DNA from: Yamagishiella unicocca
Lineage: Eukaryota > Chlorophyta > Chlorophyceae > Chlamydomonadales > Volvocaceae
Length of the DNA: 64,000 nucleotides
Direction of reading: 5' to 3'
Assembly: GCA_003116995.1 (NCBI GenBank)
Contig: BDSL01000108.1
Location: forward strand, 62,001-126,000
Positions 55,101 to 64,000 of the stretch are shown piece by piece (positions within the stretch are counted from its first letter, which is position 1; each line of letters opens with the position of its first letter). A program made the position numbers and the translations under genes. The notes under the pieces were generated by a model. The model searched no databases. It was not told the origin of the DNA and saw only the letters and a program-made list of their open reading frames with translations.

Positions 55101-58100
55101 GTCCGAGGTGTTCATGTGCTCGGGCAATTTCGCGTTGACGCTGCAAAGTAGCCGTGCCGCGATGGCCCAATGGTGATCGTCGAGCGCTTCGCGGAAGACG
55201 CGCGCATTCTCAGGCGAGAGCGCGTTGATGACCTTTTGCGCTGGCTCGCGAGTGATGCCCCGCCGCTTCTGTGGCGGGAGTTGGCATGGACAGCGTATGA
55301 TGAGTCGGAGGGTTATTGTAAATGCAAAGGAGGCGATGCGAGACGTACCTTGGTGGGCGGTGGGTGTGGTTCGGCTGTTGAAGGCCCTGGCGGCGGTTGT
55401 GCAGTAGGCACGGCGCTAGGGCCAGGCTCCGTGGGTGGAGGGGCGCCTGCGTGTGTATTGCGTAAGTATCTGATGGTAGGGAGAGCGATGATGGGCCGCG
55501 CACGGAATATACCTGCTGGATGGGCGGTAGCTGGTTGTACTGTCAAGGATGCTGTCATCGGCTGTATGGTAGAGATGGCGCTAGCTCCAGGCTCGCTTGT
55601 AGCAGCAGCGCCTGCATGCATGTGTGTGTGTGAGTATGTAACAGTCCATCCTAATAACGCAGATGGGCAATCCTCGAAACATACCTGCTGGAGAGGCGGT
55701 GGTCGGTGGAACAGGCGGCTGGGTTGGAAGCGTGCCAGCAGCAGCTTGCTCTTCAGTACCATACCGTGTTGATGCGTAGCCCTGCTGGTCTTGTCGGATC
55801 AGCTGGAGGAGCGCATTGGCTTCACCCGCGGTTTCTGTATACAGCGCGTTCTGGAGTAGCTCGTCAGGTACGTGGCTATCTGGGCGGGCGTCCCATGCTT
55901 CAAGGGCGGCCTGATCGAGCTGGCATTCTGGGAGGTCAGCATAGATCGTGGCCAGGTGCCGGGCCCAGAGCGCGATGACCCGGCCACGTACGAACAAGGC
56001 GGGGCTGCGTTGTGCGAGGCGGACCACATCATCGTACGTCTGTGCGGCGCCGATCAGGATGACGCTGATGAGGTCAGGGAGGGCGGAGGGGTGGCACGGA
56101 AACGCGCGCGCGAGCATGATAGGCGTGGGGCCCTGGAAGCCGATGATGTGCGAGCGCAACATGGTGTGGCCCTCTTGTTCGCCCACGGGGATGTGGCTCG
56201 TAGGCGGGCGGCAGACTACAATGTGGCGGACTACGCGGATGAGCGCGACAATGCGCTCTTCGAGGAGCGTCAGCTGCGGGAGGTCAGGAGGGCGCAAGCC
56301 GGTGTCGCAGCGTGCGAGTGCGTGGTCGGGGACGCGGCCCTGCGTCAGCTGGTGGAGGCATTCCTGGCACAGGTCCAGCTGGTGGTTGCCATCGGCCGAC
56401 AGCCGAATGCATTTCGCGGCGGGATGAGATTGGAGGAATAGAGGAACACGTGAAGTGGGTGCCACTGCTGTAGCTGGTGCTGCTGTTGTAGGCATAGCGA
56501 TAGCTTGCGCGGCTGCGATTGCGCGTTCGATCGGTGCGATGGGTGGAGCGGCTGCGGGCATGGTGGTAAGCGTGGCTTCGAGGAGGCCTGCATATAAGGG
56601 TCGAGCATGTCAATTGCAGGGCAGCAGCAACTGCTTAGGCAGTGTGGAACATTGCACCTTACCAGGAATGCACGTGGCTTCGGGATCACTTGCGAGAACG
56701 CTGGTTGCTTCGGCAGCAGTTGGAGGGACCCACAGTGTGTTGCCATCACGTCGGATCGCTGGATTGGGCCATAGATTTTTGGCAAGCACAGGTAGTAGGT
56801 GGTGGATATCGTTATAGTGCTGTGTACGGATTTCTGAAGCTCTGAACCGGCGGCTGCAGCACGAGCAGGGCTTGACAGAGAGGTGCTGTGAGAGGCTTGT
56901 CTGGAAGGCTGCCGCATGCAGTGTATCATCATCGAGTGGCAGCCCTAAGTCTGTCAGTGATCGTGGCTGGCGATTCTCCTGTGCGGCCTCAAGCTGCAAC
57001 ATTAAAGAATGTCATGTGGTGGCTTCAAGATAGGGCAAAGTAACAGTGTTTTCGAGTAGCAGGAATGTACCTTTTCCTGGAGTAGAGCTGTCACGTTGTC
57101 AAGTAATGTCTGCCGGTCTCGTTCCTGCCAGGTATCTAATGCTTGTTGCTGTGAGGGATCTGCTTCGATGGATATGCCCATTAAGTTTGCAAGGTGTTGC
57201 AGGTTTGCATCTGCTGTAGTGGGTCCGTGCAACACTGCGCGCTGTAATTGGTCGTGGTGATGGTGAATGAAGTCGATAAGTTGCTGGTGTGTATGAGATG
57301 GGAAGAAGGGATGTAGTGCATGACCGAGCTGTTGCCGTTGCGCATAGGAGAATTGTACATTTATGGGTGGTAGGTACTGATGTAGTGCTGGCTGCATTTG
57401 TAAAAGTCTGTTTACTGTGTCAGGTGTAAGTGGTGCGACCATGGCAGCTTGATATTGCTGTATGAACTGAAAGATTTGATGTTCGGTATAGGCAATGAGC
57501 AAGGGTTGCAAGGCATGTGCTAACTGCTGTTGCTGGTCTGGTGTTGAAGTCATTCCGGCAGGTGGAAGGTATTGTTGTAAAGCTTGTTCATGCTGTAAAA
57601 TCATGCCAATTGTTAACACCGCTTCATGCTGCTGTACAAAGTGGAGAATTTCATCTTTGGTGTATGAGGGCAAGAGGAGTTGTAAGCTGTGTGCTAACTG
57701 CTGTTGCTGCTCTGGTGTGAAAGGGATTCTAGCAGGTGCGACATGCTGTTGTACAGCTTGCTGATGCTGTAAAATCATAGCGATTGTTAGTGGAGGTCGG
57801 GATGGCTGGGGTGGCTGTTGGCGGTAGGTATTTGTATGCTTTGTCAAGAAGTCTGTTAGTTGATGGATCGTTGTTCCTGGCATGAGGGGGTATAACTGTG
57901 CAGCAAGCTCGTGCCATGGCCGAGCCCGAGTGTTGGGAAGAGGTAAGAGCTGCAGAAGATGAGGGTGCTGATAAAGGACGTGCCATATTCCTTCGATGGT
58001 TAGCTCTGTGTGAGTAGAAGGACCAGCGCCAGGTGATGTGGATTCGGAGAATGTTGGCTTACGTTCGGGCTGCATTCCGCCACGTAATATGCTTGTAACG

Positions 58101-58750
58101 AAAATACTGTCTCCGTCTTGTATATTATAGTACTGCATACTGCGTGTGAGCTGGATCCGTCGACCGTGAAATACTAGTCGGAGGTGTTGTTGTGGGATTC
58201 GCTCCACAGTGCTGATATATTCCATTAGAGTGCGTGTAGATGTGTTAGCATCCATCGAGATGAGATGTGTAATATGATGGAGGCCGTGTACCCATAGCTG
58301 GATCCAGCTTGTTTGTTTCTGCACACAGCTGTGCGTCAGTTCTGCTGCTAATAAGGACAAAAGAGAGTAATATGCCTGGAGTGTAGGATTGTAATAAAGG
58401 TATGTTATTGCGAGGAGGGTTTTACCGACTCTGTATAGCCAAATTCGGTATATGGAAGTGTAATGTTGGATGTAAACAGCCAATGCTGTTGCGCAGTATA
58501 AGCATAGTTGGCCCAGTTGATTTTTTGTTAGAAGCCATTGTCGTGGTCGGAAGTGATAGTATTTGCGCCAATGTGAAGCTGCCCAGAAGTGACGGCCCAA
58601 TGGTGGCTTAAGGTTGCCTAATGTGTGGGTTGTATCTGTGAGAGTACTCTGGTTGTATGCATATCCGATTATTAGGATGGTTGCAATAGCTAGTAGGACA
58701 GTGCATATTCGCGCATAGCACTTGTTCTGGTTCTTCGACCGCTCTTTCAT
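49178..58750 (-). pseudogene. Helitron Rep-helicase gene, copy 3 (truncated and frameshifted)
   Basis: Exons 1-6 are open, including the ubiquitin-like domain and exon 2. In exon 7 a base lost from a G run near 53,022 shifts the frame just before the catalytic Tyr-x-x-Lys-Tyr. Further single-base losses lie near 51,753, 51,405 (shared with copy 2) and 49,470. The end is cut at the same junction as copy 2, so motif VI is missing. Confidence 0.8.
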
Positions 58751-58907
58751 GGTTTTGTTGTAAATTTGGAAATTTCAAGTATTAAATGTTCTATCGAGTG
58801 TGAGCTATTTTTATGTGGGATGCGGGTTGCTTTATATTTTCGTCCGATGCAGTACAACAACAATAGAAGTCGAAGGAGCGTGGCTATGCGCAGCTATAGT
58901 TATTGAG

Positions 58908-59623
58908 AGCGCATTGTAAAAGCAATGGTGTCAATGGCTGCAGTGGGCGGGCGCTGGCGGGAGTTATAAGGTGGGCAGCGGGCTGTTAGGGCTTGAATCG
59001 ATAGCGGGAGCGGGAGCTAGGCGTTGGCTATCTTATGTGGTGGATGTGGCAGTGGGTCGCACTGTGTATGTGATGCTGATAGGTTGTGTGGCTATTCATT
59101 TATGGTGCATTGGGAAAGGAATGGTGCATTGGGAAAGGAATGGCATCAATCAGCTCAGTGGGCGGGTGCTGGCACTGTGCTGCATGTGCCAGTGGGTCAC
59201 ACTGTGTGTCAAGTGGGCGCGCGCCTGGTGGGCGCTCTGATGCTGATAGGTTGTGCGGCCATTCATTTAGGGCGCATTGCAAAAGGAATGGCTTTAATTG
59301 GCAGAGTGGGCGGCCGCTGGCGGGGGCTGCAAGGTGGCAGGTAGCAGGTGTCAGCTATGGGGCTATCGTGGTATCGGCTATCAGTATCAGGCGTCACCTA
59401 TCAGGCGTCGGCTATCAGTATCAGGCATCGGGTATCGCTATCGCGCCGTCTTTTGCATCTGCGTGCCAAATGCAAAAAGTGCGGCCGCCGGGTTTCGAAC
59501 CGGCGACCTCTCGCTTTTTCGCGCAGGTGCATAGTGGCGTCGCGCAGGCGTTGCGCAGGCGCATGGCAAAATGGCATTCGCATCGGTACTGATGCACAGC
59601 GCAAGGCTGCCCGATTGGTCACC
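58908..59623. repeat. R element right of the Helitron array (full)
   Basis: This element begins like the junction copies but continues past CACCTATC with CAGGCGTCGGC and the minus-strand tRNA-like segment (B-box at 59491-59501). It therefore shows the arrangement before the tandem junctions formed. Confidence 0.85.
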
Positions 59624-59634
59624 TTCATACTTCA

Positions 59635-59706
59635 TTGGGTAGCTTAGCTGCTAAAGCCCAGCCTTAATCGGCAGGAGATCCAGAGTTCAAGTCCTGGCCC
59701 CCCCAC
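59635..59706 (+). ncRNA. tRNA-like head 1 of SINE (not a functional tRNA)
   Basis: An A-box-like TAGCTTAGCTGC and a B-box AGTTCAAGTCC lie at tRNA spacing, with a pairable D stem (GCTT/AAGC). The T stem is mismatched and the acceptor arm is poor. It most likely served as an internal Pol III promoter. Confidence 0.6.
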
Positions 59707-59834
59707 CCAAACCGCCACCCATTTCCGGGGGGGTAAACGGAAGTACTGGCACGGGGACCTGCGACTTCCGTAACAGGGGCGTGCATGGCCCTGCCAACCG
59801 GGTGAGAGCCCCGGACCCCAACCCAACAAATTTT

Positions 59835-59907
59835 GGGGGGTTCGTCTAATTGGTTAAGACACTGGCATTCTGTCCAGAGATCGGTGGTTCGCTTCCCCGG
59901 CCCCTCC
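59835..59907 (+). ncRNA. tRNA-like head 2 of SINE (not a functional tRNA)
   Basis: This 73-nt region has six of seven acceptor pairs (GGGGGGT with CCCCTCC), a D arm (GTCT/AGAC around AATTGGTTA), an anticodon-like arm (CTGG/CCAG) and a B-box (GGTTCGCTTCC). The anticodon arm is one base short and the T stem has mismatches, so the anticodon cannot be assigned. The loop contains TTCTGT. Its last bases overlap the start of the LINE-derived tail. Confidence 0.65.
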
Positions 59908-60082
59908 CCGGTAGTTACCGGGTGCCCCACTTGTGGGCAAGTAGGTTTGTGGTTGCACCTGCTGGTCGAGGTTGTCGTTGATGGGGGTGGAGATACAGAG
60001 CTTATGACACGGTCAGGTGTCGTACCCCAGCGTCGGGGTCCTGTAACGCACGGAATTTTTTTTTTTTTTTTTTTTTTCATAC

Positions 60083-60172
60083 AAGCTGCGCAGGGGCTGC
60101 GCGAGTGGGCTTACCTCCCCCGCCGGGGCCGGGGGCAGCCGTCTCATGCGGGCGGGCTGCAATGGGCGCACG
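60083..60172. other. GC-rich linker
   Basis: The AAGCTGCGCAGGGGCTGCGC linker follows the SINE insertion directly. Confidence 0.65.
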
Positions 60173-60286
60173 CTTGCAGGCCTATGCTTGCAGGGCTATG
60201 CTTGCAGGGCTATGCTTGCAGGGCTATGCTTGCAGGGCTATGCTTGCAGGGCTATGCTTGCAGGAGTATACTTGCAGGGGTATAGC
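60173..60286. repeat. 14-bp minisatellite
   Basis: About eight CTATGCTTGCAGGG units lie here, with no 15-bp array following. Confidence 0.85.
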
Positions 60287-63200
60287 CAAGTTGCAGCCAC
60301 CTACCTGCAGCGCGATGTCACCTATGCGGTGCGGTGTATGCGGTGCGATGTCACCTATCCGGTGCGGTGCCGCCTATGCGCCTATGCGGTGCCGCTTATG
60401 TGCCTATGCGGTGCGACGTCAGCTATGCGGTGCGGTGCCGCCTATGTGCTTATGCGGTGCGGTGTCACGTATGCGCCTATGCGGTGCGGTGCCGCCTATG
60501 CGCCTATGCGGTGCGATGCTGCCTATGCGGTGCGGTGCCGCCTATGCGCCTATGCGGTGCGGTGCCGCCTATGCGCCTATGCGGTGCGATGTCACCTATG
60601 CGGTGCGCTGCCGCCTATGTGGCTATGTGGTGTGGTGCCGCTTATGTGCCTATGTGGTGCAATGTCACTTATGCGGGGCCATCTATGTGCTTATGAGGTG
60701 CAGTGCTAGGTACGTGGTCGTGTAGTATCACGTACGCGCCTATGCGGTGCGATGGCGCCTATGTGGTGCACTGCCGCCTATGCGCCTATGCGGTGCGGTG
60801 CCGCCTATGCGGTGCGACGTTTGCTATGCGGTGCGCTGCCGCCTATGTGCCTATGCGGTGTGGTGCTATGTATGTGCCTATGTGATGCGTCATGCGCCTA
60901 TGCGGTGTGATGCGGTGCCTACGCACTACACGCACATAGGTACGCACTGTTGGTGCCACGTACGCACCTATGTGGTGCCACCTATTAATGTGCGTATGTG
61001 GGTGCTCGTGGGTGGTGCTTGTGCGCCTATGCGGTGTGGTGCCACGTATACGCCTATGCGGTGCGGTGCCGCCTATGCGCCTATGCGGTGCGATGTTGCC
61101 TATGCGGTGCGGTGCCGCCTATGCGCCTATGCGGTGCGATGTCACCTATGCGGTGCGCTGCCGCGTATGTGGCTATGTGGTGTGGTGCCGCTTATGTGCC
61201 TATGTGCTGCAATGTCACTTATGCGCGGCCATGTACGTGCTTATGAGGTGCAGTGCTAGGTACGTGCTCGTGTCACCTATGCGGTGCGGTGCCACCTATG
61301 CGTGTATGCGGTGCGACGTCAGCTATGTGGTGTGGTGCGCCTATGCGGTGTATGCGCCTATGCGGTGCGATGTCGGCTATGCGCTGTATGTGCCTATGCG
61401 GTGTATGTGCCTATGCGGTGTGGTGCGCCAATGCGGTGTATGCGCCTATGCGGTGCGATGTCACCTATGCGGTGCGGTGCCGCCTATGCGCCTATGCGGT
61501 GCGATGTCACCTATGCGGTGCGCTGCCGCCTATGTGGCTATGTGGTGTGGTGCCGCTTATGTGCTTATGAGGTGCAGTGCTAGGTACGTGCTCGTGTAGT
61601 ACCACGTACGGTGCCGCCTATGCGCCTATGCGGTGCGATGGCGCCTATGTGGTGCACTGGCGCCTATGCGCCTATGCGGTGCGGTGCCGCCTATGCGGTG
61701 CGACGTTTGCTATGCGGTGCGCTGCCGCCTATGTGCCTATGCGGTGTGGTGCTACGTATGCGCCTATGCGCTGCGTCATGCGCCTATGCGGTGTGATGCG
61801 GTGCCTACGCACTACACGCACATAGGTACGCACTGTTGGTGCCACGTACGCACCTATGTGGTGCCACCTATTAATGTGCGTATGTGGGTGCTCGTGGGTG
61901 GTGCCTGTGCGCCTATGCGGTGTGGTGCCACGTATACGCCTATGCGGTGCGGTGCCGCCTATGCGCCTATGCGGTGCGATGTTGCCTATGCGGTGCGGTG
62001 CCGCCTATGCGCCTATGCGGTGCGATGTCACCTATGCGGTGCGCTGCCGCCTATGTGGCTATGTGGTGTGGTGCCGCTTATGTGCCTATGTGCTGCAATG
62101 TCACTTATGCGCGGCCATGTACGTGCTTATGAGGTGCAGTGCTAGGTACGTGCTCGTGTAGTATCACGTACGCGCCTATGCGGTGCGATGTCACCTATGC
62201 GGTGCGGTGCCACCTATGCGTGTATGCGGTGCGACGTCAGCTATGCGGTGTGGTGCGCCTATGCGGTGTATGCGCCTATGCGGTGCGATGTCGGCTATGC
62301 GCTGTATGCGCCTATGCGGTGTATGCGCCTATGCGGTGTGGTGCGCCAATGCGGTGTATGCGCCTATGCGGTGCGATGTCACCTATGCGGTGCGGTGCCG
62401 CCTATGCGCCTATGCGGTGCGATGTCACCTATGCGGTGCGCTGCCGCCTATGTGGCTATGTGGTGTGGTGCCGCTTATGTGCTTATGAGGTGCAGTGCTA
62501 GGTACGTGCTCGTGTAGTACCACGTACGGTGCCGCCTATGCGCCTATGCGGTGCGATGGCGCCTATGTGGTGCACTGGCGCCTATGCGCCTATGCGGTGC
62601 GGTGCCGCCTATGCGGTGCGACGTTTGCTATGCGGTGCGCTGCCGCCTATGTGCCTATGCGGTGTGGTGCTACGTATGCGCCTATGTGCTGCGTCATGCG
62701 CCTATGCGGTGTGATGCGGTGCCTACGCACTACACGCACATAGGTACGCACTGTTGGTGCCACGTACGCACCTATGTGGTGCCACCTATTAATGTGCGTA
62801 TGTGGGTGCTCGTGGGTGGTGCCTGTGTGCCTATGCGGTGTAGTGCGGTGTGATGCGGCGCCGCCTACTCGCCTATGTGATGCGGGTGCTCATGGGTGCC
62901 TACGTAGTGTCACCTGGGTGCTGCTAGATGCTAGCTACCTACTGGCCTATGAGCTATGTGCTGATGGGCTTTGGGCGTGTGCTGGGTGGGTGACACTGTG
63001 TGTGTTCGCGCGCCTATGCGGTGCGATGGCGCCTATGTGGTGCACTGCCGCCTATGCGCCTATGCGGTGCGGTGCCGCCTATGCGGTGCGACGTTTGCTA
63101 TGCGGTGCGCTGCCGCCGATGTGCCTATGCGGTGTGGTGCTACGTATGCGCCTATGCGGTGCGTCATGCACCTATGCGGTGTGATGCGGTGCCTACGCAC

Positions 63201-63500
63201 TACACGCATGCACTGCCGCCTATGCGCCTATGCGGTGCGGTGCCGCCTATGCGGTGCGATGTTTGCTATGCGGTGCGCTGCCGCCTATGTGCCTATGCGG
63301 TGTGGTGCGGTGCCTACGCACGGCGCCGCCTACTCGCCTATGTGATGCGGGTGGTCATGGGTGCCTACGTATTAATGTGCGTATGTGGGTGCTCGTGGGT
63401 GGTGCCTGTGTGCCTATGTGGTGTGGTGCGGTGTGATGCGGCGCCGCCTACTCGCCTATGTGATGCGGGTGCTCATGGGTGCCTACGTAGTCTCACCTGG
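60287..63500. repeat. CCTATGCGG satellite array, segment 9
   Basis: The usual 19-bp and 8-bp units are organised into tandem blocks of about 0.9 kb (starting near 60,720, 61,606 and 62,524, spacing 886 and 918 bp). Each block contains GCACATAGGTACGCACTGTT and TATTAATGTGCGTATGTGG islands. A short R-head fragment (GATGCTAGCTACCTACTGGC to GTGACACTGTGTGTGTTCG) interrupts at about 62,920-63,006. Confidence 0.9.
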
Positions 63501-64000
63501 GTGCTGGCTGTTGGCTGCTGTGATGCTGATAGGTTGTGTGGCTATTCATTTATGGTGCATTGGAAAAGGAATGGCATCAATCAGCTCAGTGGGCGGGTGC
63601 TGGCACTGTTCTGCATGTGCCAGTGGGTCACACTGTGTGTCAAGTGGGCGCGCGCCTGGTGGGCGCTCTGATGCTGATAGGTTGTGCGGCCATTCATTTC
63701 GGGCGCATTGCAGAAGGAATGGCTTCAATTGGCACAGTGGGCGGCCGCTGGCGGGGGCTGCAAGGCGGCAGGCAGCAGGTGTCAGCTATGGGGCTATCGT
63801 GCTATCGGGCGTCACCTATCAGGCGTCGGCTATCAGTATCAGGCGTCGGCTATCACCATCAGGCATCGGGTATCGCTATCGCGCTGTCTTTTGCATCTGC
63901 GCGCGAAATGCAAAAAGTGCGGCCGCCGGGTTTCGAACCGGCGACCTGTCACTTTTTCGCGCAGGTGCATAGCGGCGCTGCGCGGGCGGCGCGCAGGGGC
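63501..64000. repeat. R element, copy k (runs off window end)
   Basis: Both modules and the minus-strand tRNA-like segment (B-box at 63929-63939) are present. The element is cut by the end of the window. Confidence 0.85.

Larger units (their letters stand above)
28784..59397. repeat. 10.2-kb tandem triplication of the Helitron unit
   Basis: The unit runs from GCGAGCCAGTTCTGGCC inside the helicase's last exon through the whole gene and the R-related flank. It is present three times, starting at about 28,784, 38,994 and 49,195, so spacing is close to 10,200 bp. The two internal junctions (CACCTATC/GCGAGCCAG) are identical. The first copy alone extends left into the true 3' end of the gene, and the third alone extends right into a full R element. 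Confidence 0.92.
59624..60082 (+). mobile_element. SINE with two tRNA-like heads and LINE-derived tail
   Basis: The insert 59,631-60,075 is flanked by TTCATAC direct repeats (59,624-59,630 and 60,076-60,082). The uninterrupted site, CCTTCATACAAGCTG, is seen at 17,934-17,950. Inside are two tRNA-like regions, a spacer, and about 160 bp matching the 3' end of the LINE at 21,533-23,078, ending in 22 T residues. This is the structure of a tRNA-derived SINE mobilised by a partner LINE through a shared 3' end. Confidence 0.85.

Noticed and set aside
59835..59907. Authentic tRNA gene
   Set aside because: The arms are recognisable but the anticodon arm is one base short and the T stem is mismatched. 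It is inside an element with target duplications and a LINE tail, so it is a SINE head.

Overview
The window is GC-rich nuclear DNA of a eukaryote. The evidence is short GT-AG introns in the one long gene, a Helitron, a non-LTR retrotransposon, tRNA-derived repeats and several kilobase-scale satellite arrays. A green alga or another GC-rich protist is my guess, but nothing in the sequence fixes the lineage. I see no ordinary host gene, no authentic tRNA or rRNA gene, and no bacterial operon. The many long plus-strand open frames in the satellite are by-products of a stop-poor repeat and are not annotated as genes.

Positions 1-27,925 and 60,078-64,000 form a macro-satellite. A degenerate array (19-bp unit CCTATGCGGTGCGRTGYCR mixed with an 8-bp unit CCTATGCG) alternates with a cassette in fixed order. 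The cassette is a roughly 0.6-0.7 kb interspersed element (called R here), a hairpin-forming 21-bp repeat (often but not always present), a GC-rich linker, a 14-bp minisatellite (CTATGCTTGCAGGG), a 15-bp minisatellite (CACGGGTCGGAGGCC), and then satellite again. R carries a tRNA-like 3' half on the minus strand. Two R copies are interrupted by LINE sequence. One holds a 5'-truncated LINE (21,533-23,078) with the C-terminal end of a reverse-transcriptase ORF, and the other holds only the LINE 3' end. A third R copy (59,631-60,075) carries a SINE with two tRNA-like heads fused to the same LINE 3' end and a 22-nt T run. A 65-70-bp piece of the Helitron gene sits inside the repeat array at two places.

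Positions 28,092-59,400 hold a minus-strand Helitron and two further tandem copies of a 10.2-kb unit. Reading frames and GT-AG signals give a nine-exon gene (38,343 to 28,521, about 3,030 codons). In order it encodes membrane segments, a ubiquitin-like domain ending in LRGG with no lysines, four Gln-rich repeats, Cys-rich and DUF6570-like domains, a Helitron-type HUH Rep nuclease, and a Pif1-like helicase. Copies 2 and 3 are cut at the tandem junction before helicase motif VI. Every copy carries at least one frameshift as sequenced: one in exon 2 of copy 1 and several in copies 2 and 3. None is intact as it stands, although copy 1 comes closest.

The strongest leads are the lysine-free ubiquitin-like domain fused upstream of a Helitron Rep-helicase, the tandem Helitron array with a recurrent truncated junction, and the SINE/LINE partnership with an oligo(T) end.
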